DNA from: Prunus persica
Taxonomy: Eukaryota; Streptophyta; Magnoliopsida; Rosales; Rosaceae
Direction: 5' to 3'
Assembly (NCBI RefSeq): GCF_000346465.2
Contig: NC_034010.1
Location: 28,932,787 to 28,996,786, forward strand
Length of the DNA: 64,000 bases
In this document: positions 21,058 to 31,640 of the stretch, one piece after another
How the letters are laid out: the number at the start of each line of letters is the position of its first letter
Numbering within the stretch: position 1 is the stretch's first letter
Position numbers and translations under genes: made by a program
The notes under the pieces: model-generated
Told to the model about the DNA's origin: nothing
Databases searched by the model: none
Seen by the model: only the letters and a program-made list of their open reading frames with translations

Positions 21058-24000
21058 TCAGTTGAAGTGCGCTAGTTCAGCTTGGGATGCAGTTTTTTCC
21101 ACAGCCATCCACCAGTTGTCATCTTCCAAATCAATGTTTTCCTATTTGCGGAAGAAACTAGGACAAATCAGAGTTCAGGAAAATGAGTAAAGATTGGATG
21201 CATTTCATTGTAGGCGATGGTGCAAACATGGCGTTGATCAAATATGATATGGCAAAATGAAAAATGAAAAGTTTCTCATGTCCTAGTTTTGAATCCGACA
21301 GAGGTGGAGAGAGAAAGCTGGTTCCTGTTGTGTGGCTCAGCCACAGAGCCAAATTTATTAAACAGCAAAGAGATAGCAAGAGAAAAACTTGGATGCACGT
21401 ACACAAAACGTAGTCTCACCATATTGCTGATGTCTATCTTCTTATTTTCAACATCATCTGCAACTCTTATGGCTTCAAGCCACCATGAATCTGTAATGCA
21501 GCTGCTAGTCATGTTCTCATCCCCATAAGGAACACATTCATGATCATTTCGATATTCATGCACCATTTCAGGGATGATATCCAATGGAATTGGACGCGAG
21601 GGAGAACGATAACCTGATGCCATCCATATGTGAGTTGAAATTAGTCACTTATTGATTAAAAGAGAATGAAAAATAGGTAAAAAAAATTCCGCACCTCTAC
21701 AGTCAGGATCATGACATTTCTGATAATAAGCCGCCCTTCTGAGGTCAGCAACGTATATCACTAATAGAATGATTACGCCTATTAGCAAGTTTGTCTTACA
21801 TATAAGAAAGAGTGGGGTAGGGGAAGTGCCAGACAGAATGCAGCTGAGAGTGTAATCTGAAAAACACTACACGCAGACATACGCAGACTAAGAAATGCAA
21901 CAACATATAAGATTTTTACCATGATTGCTTTTATGCTGTCTGCCGATTCTCTCACAGTATCTGTTTCTTGACATGCTGTAGACCATGTGTCCAAACTCTG
22001 AGAACCAGTACCAGCTACGAATTTTACCTATAGCAGCAAGTTATTTACAAAATGACAAAAAAATAATAATAATAACAGACGTTTCTGATGCAGGCTACAA
22101 TATACCACCTGATACATTTCCAACGGTAGCAACAGACTCTATAAATGCATCCAAAGCTGGGAATGGAGATTTCCCAAGGAAGTATGTTGCTGAAGCATCA
22201 GTTGTGCCACCATTCAACGCAAATTCTTGGGGCCAACTGTAACATTTTCCAAAGTTACGGTTTACCTGGAAAAACAAAGAATTGTTATAGTTATAGTTAA
22301 ATGGCCTATTGCCAATACAGAAGGTAGACGAATGCTCTAAGAATACCAATAGTTTGTCCTCAAACTGACCACATAATATCAATGAGATTTAGTATCTTAT
22401 ATCTGTAAGCATCAAATCAAAAAGTATGGAACAGTTGTGAAATCCGAATTACCTCTGTATCAAAATGCAGAGTCTTTATACAATCAAGATCTGTTTTGCA
22501 TACTAGAAGCTTCTCACAATCAACATCCAAATTGCAGATCAAGGATGCCATGAACATCTCCTCCTCAGATTGCTGTCGAACAACATAACTTTGATCATAG
22601 GATTAAGGCATACGATAGTCAAAGCATAAAAAATCCAAACACCACTAACAAAAGTCCAGGTTGCAAATATTATGTTAATCAGAAGGGTGGCATACCATGT
22701 CCTTGGCTTTGAAACGCCCAGTAGGTAGAAGCACTGAATTCTTCCCTGCCTTTGATGATAGAGCTAAACGAAAGCAACGATTTCGAGTATATACGGCAGT
22801 GTCCACAAATAGTTGACTAGCGGAGTTCGAAGACTTTGAATCTTTTCTAACAAAAAAATTTCCAAATCTTCCATCCCTCTCCTTTGCACTTGAAATCCGT
22901 GAGCATATCTGATAATATGTCATCACATACTGACAATAGTTGATATTTCTACACGGAAAAGAAAAAAAAAGGAAAAATCGTAGTAAATGAAGCAGATTCT
23001 GTTCATCACAGTAAAAAGAGGCTATAATTTGCTTCTTAAAATTGAATTTATGTGTGGAAATTTAATTCATAAAAAAAAAACCCCTAGGACACAACCTACA
23101 GTAATCTCAAACTCCATTAGATTTGGAAGTAAGAAAAAGTTTCTGTAATCTTCACCAAGTCATACCTCAGTGACAAATGCACCTACATGTGAGTTGTCCT
23201 TAAAAGCAGTCTTTTCTATGCGAATGATTAGGTGACGAGAGAACTTTGCTGCATACAAGTATAGTCAGAAGTGACAATCAATTTCAAAATGAAAGCTCCT
23301 AATGAAATTTTCAATAAAGGAATCAAAACCCAAATATAATACAAATATTCAAATGCATCAAGACAGCATCCTCATATATAAGGGGGGTAATAATTGTGAT
23401 CCACACCTTCAGTAGAGGAATCAAGCTCCAATATCCATTCCTGGTTTCCTTGAATAGAATACTTTTCAAGTAAGGCTTCGAAAATTACTGAAATCAAGAC
23501 ATCAACCATTTCGTCTCCATTTCTGCCTGCATTGTCTCTCTTATTGAACTCCAAGTCAAAGTAAAGGTGGCATGGTAAACCCTGAAAGCAACACATTCAA
23601 AATTTAGGAACCACACCCAATTTTGTTGCATATGGTACCCATATTTTTATTTAATGCTTCTAGTGAAGAGAAGGAAAGAAAATTCGTGACCTCCTGAATC
23701 ACTTCGTAATGGTGACGGAACTTGGGATTCATATTGTTGTACCTGAAACAAAAAGGCAAAACAAAAGCATTACAAGTACATCAAGAATAGAACTTCAGAC
23801 AATGAACAAGTATAATAATCCAAAAGGACACAAAAAAGCGCAACCTTCTCCAGAAGTCGTCATAAGTTGAAACAAGGAACCTTCTTTGTCCACTATAGTG
23901 ATCTTGATAACTAAAAACATGAACGTTCCCATTCCCTTTGGCAAACTGCATTGCTTCATCCTGCCTTGGAAATGTCGCCCATACTTCCTTCCTAAACAAA

Positions 24001-25043
24001 CAAAAAGCCAGGATCAAGGAACATTGTTAAAAACATATATAAGAAAAGAACAAAAAGTTCTTGAAGCAGATAAATCACGAGGAAGAATTACACAAATACC
24101 TTGAACTCAATCTTTTTTGGGTAGCAAGATCAACACGTATTTCACGTAACAATCGCAGCAAAGATCTTGATGGCTTTTTAGGAGGCACCCCATTTGGAGA
24201 CCCATAGAATACAACTGGAGAAAACTGCTTTGCACGGTTAAAGTTGTTTGCTTTAACAGTTCCCGAACCAGACTGAAGAAAACGGTGATATATATTTTAG
24301 GTAAGCAAAGCAGTAGGACAAAAATTATAGGGTGGATATCAATTGGCAAGTGCACTAAAAGAACATTTCAGCTATCAACAACATAAAAGGTCAAATTTCA
24401 TTCAACTAAGGAGGAATTCAAGCACAATTATACACACAGACACAAGAAATCAGACTAAGAAACAATCAAGACTATAACTTGAATACAAGTTAAGTGGGCA
24501 AGAAATGACCATTTCGGAGTAAATACCTTCTCCGCAGAAAGTTGTATTTCTGATGCATATTTCTGTGTTTGCTCTGCTGCTGATCCTGGAGAAGAGACCT
24601 CCTGGGTTTTACTTCTTCGCTTCAAGTTGCTTTTGCTTCTCTTTCTTTCCCTCAAAGCAGATTCTTGTAAAATCAAAATTTCAAAACCAGAGTAATAACT
24701 CAAATATGCATTGGAAGTAACAGTATCAAATCAGAGACTAAAAATAAAAATACAAATCGAATATCAGACACTAACTGTATCAACTCTTCCTCAATAATAT
24801 GTTTCGCAATGCATGTCTTCCAATTCGAAACCCTAATTTGACTTTTTTCAACGACTTAGCCTCCAACCAAAACGCGTTGTCAATTTGGTAAATGCGCCTG
24901 AGATACGCTTTCTTTGTTTTCCCTTTTGTATTCTCAGTAACCAAACAGAGTGGAGAAGGAGATAGAGAGAGAGAGAGAGAGAGCTTACGAGGAGGGGAGA
25001 TGCCGCATTTGAAGCACTCGAACAACCGATCAACGTCGTCCAT
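21058..25043 (-). CDS. PRIMPOL: DNA-directed primase/polymerase (PrimPol)
   Basis: Fourteen exons: 25043-24989, 24663-24527, 24272-24100, 23991-23845, 23742-23691, 23581-23407, 23248-23166, 22908-22696, 22572-22453, 22265-22109, 22027-21920, 21760-21695, 21613-21420, 21141-21058. They give 587 residues. The archaeo-eukaryotic primase core is complete: HLYFDLEFN carries the metal-binding Asp197/Glu199, FSRHLIIR is motif II, and VDTAVYTRNRCFR carries Asp310. The zinc knuckle is intact at Cys462, His469, Cys489 and Cys494, with the same C-X6-H-X19-C-X4-C spacing as human PrimPol. Known role: re-priming ahead of stalled replication forks and translesion synthesis in nucleus and organelles. The acidic C-terminus has two Trp-pair motifs (537-543 and 567-573) that could bind RPA. 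ATG 25043 is the first in-frame ATG. At5g52800 is the likely counterpart. Confidence 0.95.
24964..24984. repeat. (GA)n microsatellite at the start of PrimPol intron 1
   Basis: A GA run on the plus strand. On the coding strand intron 1 reads GTAAGC followed at once by a CT repeat. Confidence 0.85.
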
Positions 25044-25539
25044 GGTCACTGCTCCACTCTATTGCTTGCTTCTTGGTCACAAATTTTCTTCGTTCTTTTT
25101 ATTTTATTTTATTTTTATTTTGGGTTATATCAAATAACAATATACTGAACTTTCTTTAGATGAGCGGCAATTTGAATTTTGGAAAGGTATAGATAATTTG
25201 ATTGGAACCCTTTTTTTCCCGCGCCAGTTTGTTTCTGTCGCTTAGGCCACGTCAGTTGGTATTTTTTTTTGTTTTGATACTAAAACTAACCTTAAGTACT
25301 TGTTTATTTGCTTAAGAAATTTGCATCATTTCTTGATTTTATGTGCGTTATTCTTGATGCACTAGGGTGGTGATGTTAGTTTTCTGTGTATTGTTGTTCC
25401 AATTTCTTGATTTCATTGGATCTTCTTAAAAATAACCTGCTACATGTATATGATATATGCATAATTGTATGTGTATGTGTATGTGCGTTGTTAAGTATGT
25501 CTCACACAAGTCAATTTCAACTAAAAAAGAGAGAAAAAA

Positions 25540-25590
25540 GTCCCCGAGCAAACCCTTAAGTCAAATCCAAGGGAATCGACACCAATAAGT
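25540..25590 (-). pseudogene. 51-bp fragment copied from exon 10 of the At3g49140-like gene
   Basis: Matches 28403-28453 at 49 of 51 bases, in the same orientation. The source segment lies wholly inside one coding exon (LIGVDSLGFDLRVCSG). Similarity stops abruptly on both sides, there is no poly(A) on the sense 3' side, and no other exon of the gene is present. It therefore looks like a small inserted or captured fragment rather than a retrocopy. It contains TTGACT on the minus strand, a W-box core, which may be coincidence. Confidence 0.85.
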
Positions 25591-26133
25591 GGTCTTTTTT
25601 TTTTTGGTTAACTTCTTGGTACGTATGTAACGTACTTGATTTATTTTCTTATAGAGTTTTAGTAGCAGCTCATATGTTAAGTTTGATTTTGTTCTTGGTT
25701 TGAGGAAAAAATCGACCTTAATTATGGTGGGTTCAATCAAAATCGTCTCGCCCACGAAGCTCTGGTTCTGGATCGATTTGCCATCCTTGTTGGACTTGTT
25801 TTGCTTTCTGCGTTTCAAACTTAATTGAAACAGGTGGCCGATGGGATGAGGAGGAGGTTGGGTGGTTGCTTGCGAGGGTCATTTTTCTCATCTACCGAAA
25901 GTAGCCACTGAGGCCGAGAATGAAAAGCCTAAATTGGATGAGGGCCCATGGACCTCATATTATTAGCACCATTCACCTTTTTTGCCAACGTTTGTTTACT
26001 TTTAAGTTTTATTCACTCACCCCATAACAATATTGAATATTCTATATCGAGCTAAATAACCAAACAAATATGCAAAGTCTTGGTCCACTGCTGCCTCCCA
26101 CCAAAGTCCTAACATTTCTGTCGTGCTTATATA

Positions 26134-26135
<2 letters not shown>

Positions 26136-26166
<31 letters not shown>
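26136..26166 (+). repeat. (CT)n microsatellite upstream of SARD4
   Basis: CT run of about 31 bp, directly after TATATATAT and followed by a second shorter run to 26180. It lies in the core promoter or leader. Confidence 0.9.
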
Positions 26167-26178
<12 letters not shown>

Positions 26179-26182
<4 letters not shown>

Positions 26183-26276
26183 ATAAAAAATAAAATAAAA
26201 TAAACCTCCCAAACTCTCAAGTCTCTTCTCCATAAAAAATAAAATAAAATAAACCTCCCAAACTCTCAAGTCTCTT
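26179..26276 (+). repeat. Perfect 2 x 49-bp tandem duplication in the SARD4 leader
   Basis: Copy 1 is 26179-26227 and copy 2 is 26228-26276, identical base for base. Each begins CTCCATAAAAAATAAAATAA and ends CTCAAGTCTCTT. The second copy ends 4 bp before the ATG at 26281. Perfect identity points to a recent event or to strong constraint. Confidence 0.95.
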
Positions 26277-26280
26277 ATCA

Positions 26281-27273
26281 ATGGCTTCTGCCACCATAAC
26301 ATTCCCAATCGTCATCACCACCGAGTCTCTAGACTCCCTCCTCTCTCACCAAACTCTGATAAATCATTTCCAATCTTCACTTCCCACAGTCTCAGCTTCT
26401 CTATGTTCCCCAATCCGCCAAAGCTACGACGTTTCACCCTCTTCCTCTCTCCTCCTCATGCCCTCTTGGTCCTCCTCCCCTTCTCTTCCCTACTTAGGCG
26501 TCAAGCTCGTGACCTACTTCCCACAAAATTCCGCGCTAAACTTACCCGGGGTGCACGCAAGTTACGTGCTTTTCAGCTCCACAACTGGGCAAACCTTGGC
26601 CACCATGGACGGCACCGCACTGACCCTTTACAGGACTTCTTGTGTTTCTGCCTTGGCTTCGAGGATTTTGTCCAGAAACGACAGCCAAGTCCTGGTGATG
26701 ATCGGTGCAGGTGCTTTGGCACCTCATTTGATCAGAGCCCATCTCGCGGCAAGGCCCAGTTTGAAGAAAGTGATCATATGGAACCGAACAGTGGAAAAGG
26801 CCAGAAATTTGGCTGAGAAAATGCAAGAAAGTGTGGCATTTGAAGGGGTCTGTTTCGAGAGCAATGGATGCTTGGATGAGGTGGTTGGGATGGGGGACAT
26901 CGTCAGCTGCGCGACGAATTCGGAGGTGCCTCTTGTGAAGGGGAAGACGCTGAAGGCAGGGGCGCACTTGGACTTGGTTGGATCTTTCAAGCACTCAATG
27001 AAGGAGTGTGATGACGAGGCGATAAGGAGAGGGAGAGTGTTTGTTGATAATGAGGCTGCGTTGGTGGAGGCAGGGGAGCTGGTGGGTGCGTTTGAGAGAG
27101 GGGTGATTGGGAAGGCAGATGTTTGTGGGATGCTGGTAGAGTTGATCAAAGAAGACAAGGCTGGGAGAAGAAGCTGTGAGGAGATTACTGTGTTCAAGTC
27201 AGTCGGTTCTGCAGTTGTGGATATTCTTGCAGCACAATTGGTCTATGAAACCCACATGCGGCAAAATCAGTAA
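26281..27273 (+). CDS. SARD4: SAR DEFICIENT 4 (SARD4), dehydropipecolate reductase
   Basis: Single exon, 330 residues, the usual size for the ornithine cyclodeaminase/mu-crystallin family. The Rossmann signature GAGALA is at 142-147, inside LVMIGAGALAPHLIRAHLAA. The family blocks MDGTALTLYRTSCVSALAS, GDIVSCATNSEVPLVKG and HLDLVGSFKHSMKE are all present. Known role in plants: reduction of dehydropipecolic acid (made by ALD1) to pipecolic acid, the precursor of the systemic-acquired-resistance signal N-hydroxypipecolate. The enzyme is reported in plastids; the N-terminus here is Ser/Thr-rich but not a clear transit peptide. ATG 26281 follows the duplicated leader. It is convergent with the At3g49140-like gene. 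At5g52810 is the likely counterpart. No damage is visible. Confidence 0.94.
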   Translation: MASATITFPIVITTESLDSLLSHQTLINHFQSSLPTVSASLCSPIRQSYDVSPSSSLLLMPSWSSSPSLPYLGVKLVTYFPQNSALNLPGVHASYVLFSSTTGQTLATMDGTALTLYRTSCVSALASRILSRNDSQVLVMIGAGALAPHLIRAHLAARPSLKKVIIWNRTVEKARNLAEKMQESVAFEGVCFESNGCLDEVVGMGDIVSCATNSEVPLVKGKTLKAGAHLDLVGSFKHSMKECDDEAIRRGRVFVDNEAALVEAGELVGAFERGVIGKADVCGMLVELIKEDKAGRRSCEEITVFKSVGSAVVDILAAQLVYETHMRQNQ

Positions 27274-28127
27274 TGCTTGCTTACACACAAATCGAATTTT
27301 ACTTTTGAAGTTTTGAATTCTGGTCTTTGTTCCTCAATTTGTACTTTGAGAACATAATCAGTGAATAAAATGCAACACCAAAACTGTTTTATTATTATTA
27401 TTATTAGTATATACAACAGCAAAAGGAAAATGCATTATGTTGTATGCCAATCCTAAGTTTAGGACAGATGCACGAAGTATATTGAGTTCGGATTCTAAAA
27501 AGTAGAGCAGCCAGTTGATCCCAAAAGAAATAAAAATTACATTGCTAAAATCACAATCTGTTCGGCAGATAGTTCTTACATTGCTAAGATCAAGTAACAC
27601 ACTCTCATCTGCTGAAAAAATAAATTTAACTTCAATATAATCAAATCGGTTGAAACAAGGCCAATGAGGTAGGGATAAAAACTGACTCAGACAAAAAATT
27701 ACAATAAATGGCTGAAGAAACTTATTACTTATTTGGTAAAACTCATGAACGTTCTAGTTGATCAGAAAAACGCCTCCCAATACTTAGTTCTCTATGTCTT
27801 TGTTAAATCACAGCATTTCTACTTTGAAGTTACTTCTACATCCACTTTCTATGGCATTAGACCGAGCAGCAAGATGAGCAAGTTTAAAAAATAATGTAGA
27901 AGGTCGAGTCGATAGTCGAGAGTCACAAAGCTTAGAAAACAATGAATTTCCATAATCATTAATTGCAATTAACAATACATGACCTGGTGGACTGTGCATG
28001 AAATTTTCGATCCCCCTCCTCACCTGTTATATCCAAATCTCTGCAAAGAGGCACAAGGAAGAAACCAGCTAGAATCAAACCCGAAGATGGCACTCGACAG
28101 TGTTGATAAAGTTGGCATTCGTTTTTG
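27274..28127. other. Convergent 3' flanks
   Basis: Between the stops of SARD4 and the At3g49140-like gene. Contains a short (TTA)n run at about 27388-27405. An open frame at 27808-28023 (-) has no family resemblance and probably lies in the 3' UTR. Confidence 0.55.
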
Positions 28128-31100
28128 CTAACTTTGTTTCACTGTTTGTGGTTTGTGCTGCATCCTTGGGAAAAGTAGATCATTAAGTTGTCTCTCAGCA
28201 CTGTACTCAGAAGTGGCCTGAAAAGACACGGGTAGACAGGGTAAATATAGGCATATTATATTTCATGGTTCCAGAAAAGCAACATAGGAATATGCACCTA
28301 CATTTGATTGTGCTTCAGAGGTACATGAAATATTAAACCTCATAGTTTAAAAATAATTGGCATACCCGTGTATTAAGTGCAAATCGCAATGTCTGGACTT
28401 GTGTCCCTGAGCAAACCCTTAAGTCAAATCCAAGGGAATCTACACCAATAAGTACTGCCTCCTGCAATAAGATACAGCAACGATTAATCATTTACAGATT
28501 ACAATAGTACAATATTCATGAAAAAATTTCCCAAGATTGCAACAGATGAAAAATAACACCCAGAAAGCAGAAAACAGATTTTTCTCATTCGTACAAAATC
28601 ACATTTAAGCCATAGTGGATGAAAATGATGATTTCATATATCACAGAAGTTGGGCATTCCGATGGGAAAACAACCTTTCTGAAGCAAGTATGTTTTGAAA
28701 TGCGTCAAAATTGTACAAAATTGTGCAAAATCTACAACCTTTCCAAAAAGATTTGGAAAATTGATTACAAAGTTTGAATATGTTACCTCCACTTGAAGAC
28801 CCTTTAGTTTCCAACAGAGGGACTTGAGAGCTTGTGTGGTCTTTTCTCCACCAGCATTCAAACGAGAAATAATTTTAGCTGCCGAGTGTGCAATGGCATC
28901 GGGTTGAGCTTTTACAAATTCTTCTACTTCAACAACAGTCTGTGGAGAATTACAACCAAAGATTAATTGTTAAAAAGAAATTGAGCAGCATTTACTTGCA
29001 TAACAAAAATACAAATAAAATCCGTACACAAACCTGATTTCCATGTGATGAAAACAGCTGAATCTTAACCATCTCCAGTTTGTAAAATGTAGTCCCATTT
29101 CTCGATATTTCATCCTTCTTGTTCTCCAATTCCTCTGCTTGGACTGGACTATCCTTGGAAGATCCTGATTCATGGCCATTAATCCTAACAGGATCTTCTA
29201 AATCATCTTCTACGATACTCCCTAATGAATCTACGCCATCATTACTAGATTGATGATCAGACATATGCTTTTGGATGACAGAATGTTCTTCAATTAATGC
29301 AGGCCTTATAAGGCCTTGAATAGCCAAACTAGCGGGAGCCTGCTCCGCCCAATCTATAGGGTCATCAGAAGCAACCTAAAAAGTAAAAACTATGAGAAAC
29401 TTTAAGAAATGATAGCTTCACCAAAGACCATAAGTGGGATACAATTGCAACTAGAGTTTTCAAATAAGGAAAAGGCCCACCAAGTGAGCAAATGAAAAGC
29501 ACAATAATTTACCCTTATTACCAAAATAAAAGCACAAGAATCAAATATTTCCAATACGGTATAATAAGAAATACTATGTCATGTCATCTTAAAGTTCAAT
29601 CGCCTAAGAGTACTTCTACATCACCACACAGTGGGGTGAGAAATTACAATTGACAATTACCTCAGTTAGCTTCTTGGCAAAATACATTGGATGAGAAAAA
29701 CGCATAGTCTCCAGTTTTGCCCAGTCTCCAAGAGACTTGTCAGAATCATCCATATCGTCTTCGTCTTCATCTTCAAGAACAGCAACCCAATCCTATACAA
29801 GAATCTATTATATAATTAGAAATGTCTGACAACTACATCCATGCATTCAGATCTAGAGAGACAGAAACACAAGACAGACCGAATCGTAGTCACCATCTTC
29901 TTCATCATCATCCTCATCATTATCATTATCATCTTCAACATCACTATCTTCATCTTCAATCCCATCCATTCCAAAATCAATTTCGGGTAACTCCATCTCA
30001 CTGATCATTTCCATAGTATCTAAGCCAATAATAACTTGCTGCATCATTATAATAACCCACAAGACTCCATAAGAAAAACTCTAGAGAAAAAAAGTGCTGC
30101 TAGAATGCAATCATTTCTTCAGATTATTATTAGTAATCATGTTCTTGTAATGTGCTTATGAAAATTGCATACCACATAATTATTTTCTGAAGTTAGGGAT
30201 TGCATAGTGTCTTCACCATCCTTCACTTGAAAGTAGATATCTGTGACATGATAAAACAGATTAGAACTTCATGTTATGCAAGGTCCAATGTATGATAAGA
30301 AACTCATACACGTGACTTACTTCCATGTTCATCAGTTACATAAGGCAAATCCGGACAGATAATATTTTCATGAACTTCGTCGTTTATCAAACTTGAAAAC
30401 ATGAGCGTTGCTTTGCTGTTAACCTGAAAATGTCACACTATGGGCAACATTAGCTATGCAAAACCCTGACACAAGAATGAGCAGCATAGTGCAGAACTAT
30501 CAAAACACCAATAAGTGAGCATATAAATAACACAAGTGTATCTATTAGAATTCAAATATTCAAACTTGGGTCTGCTTATTAGAAAGTGAATAATACAATC
30601 ACAATGTACTACCTCAATAATGGTCCTAGCAGATTCTGCAGCTGTAAGTCTAGCAGTTCCATTAGTCTCTAATTTGGACTCAGCAATATCCTCAAATGGA
30701 TGGTATTGTGGCCTCCCATTCGGCTTTATAGGCTCCGAACCCGGCCCTAACTGCCCCAGGGATGCTCGAATAGGCCTGTTCTTTACAAAATTGCTCCTTT
30801 TTGCAACTGAACCATTCTTTGACCGTCGAATTCGACTCCTGCATATAAGTCTTGGCAAATTTATGCATTTTCAAAGCCGTGAAATTCAAGTTGGTTAACT
30901 AGCAAGAAAACAAAAGGCTCAGCTGCTCAACAATAAAAATCAAATTAGTTAGCGTACCGCGGCACGCCAAAACCACCAGAGCACGAAAGGCGGCAAGAAG
31001 TGACGTGTACGGCTCCGGCCGCGTCCTCCGAGCTCCGCGTTGGACGATAAGCTACAATAACAAAAGAAACGATATAGAACGTACTGTTGGGCAACCGAGA

Positions 31101-31267
31101 AAACGCAGGAAAATGTGAACAGAAAATTCAACGCTTAAAACTTTTGGCTTAATTGAGCTTTTGAAGTAAGGCGGGAGAAAGAGGGAGTTACAAGTCATGG
31201 AGGTGGAGGGGCAGAGCTTTGCGCCGGCGTGGAATCGTACGGCCATGGCTGACTCGATCAGCATCAT
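28128..31267 (-). CDS. Plastid-type protein of the At3g49140 family (DUF2470-like C-terminus)
   Basis: Eleven exons: 31267-31192, 31051-30958, 30838-30613, 30423-30321, 30240-30173, 30038-29880, 29792-29661, 29375-29034, 28939-28787, 28461-28366, 28217-28128. They give 512 residues. Ser/Arg-rich N-terminal residues look like a transit peptide. NGRPQYHPFEDIAES and LTAAESARTIIEV are followed by a split-barrel-like region (KATLMFSSLINDEVHE). A long acidic tract (about 50 residues) spans the exon 6/7 junction. The C-terminal region has QPDAIAHSAAKIISRLNAGG and EAVLIGVDSLGFDLRV, resembling the DUF2470 part of glutamyl-tRNA-reductase-binding-protein-like proteins. Arabidopsis At3g49140 was once mis-named a PPR protein. 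The function is not established. Alternative in-frame starts are 31264 and 31246. It is head to head with the PPR gene at 31641. Confidence 0.85.
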
Positions 31268-31550
31268 CGTTCCTTGTCGTCTCTTTTAGTTAATGCAAGT
31301 GTGAGATCCACAAAATCTCTCTCTCAAGAGTCTGAAAGGATGAGGTGCTCTTTCGTTGGAGTTTGGCTTCTAAATGGCTTGGATTCTCTGCGGTCGCGAA
31401 TAAAGAAAGCGTCTGTTATGAAGCCAAAGTGCACCGTTTTGTGCACCCAAGGAAATACTATTAACTTCCCCCTTCCCGTGTTTGGGAGAGAAAAATAAAA
31501 GATTAAAATATCTTCCGAAAACACACGCTCTGCTGCTCTGGTCTCAGCCA

Positions 31551-31590
<40 letters not shown>

Positions 31591-31640
31591 CCATAAACTT
31601 GAGCTGAGCTAAATTTCAGATATTAAATGCCTTACTGAGT
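31268..31640. promoter_or_regulatory. Compact bidirectional promoter region
   Basis: Only 373 bp separate the start codons of the At3g49140-like gene (-) and the EMB1417-like PPR gene (+). The interval must hold both promoters and leaders. It contains a (CT)n tract at 31555-31586 and no clear TATA box, which fits broadly expressed genes. Confidence 0.6.
31555..31586 (+). repeat. (CT)n microsatellite
   Basis: CT run of 32 bp in the likely leader of the EMB1417-like gene, 55 bp before its ATG. Confidence 0.9.

Larger units (their letters stand above)
25044..26280. other. Shared upstream region of PrimPol and SARD4
   Basis: Divergent promoter region of 1.2 kb. It contains a 51-bp copy of an exon of the At3g49140-like gene (25540-25590), a TATA-like TATATATAT at 26128-26136, a CT microsatellite and a tandem 49-bp duplication next to the SARD4 ATG. 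Confidence 0.6.

Noticed and set aside
25540..25590. Retrocopy of the At3g49140-like gene
   Set aside because: Only part of one exon is present, with no exon junction and no poly(A) on the sense 3' side.
26542..27197. 150-157-codon open frames on the minus strand within SARD4
   Set aside because: Shadows of a GC-rich single-exon gene; no family resemblance.
27808..28023. 71-codon open frame as a separate gene
   Set aside because: Lies in the 3' flank of the At3g49140-like gene, with no recognisable domain or independent promoter.
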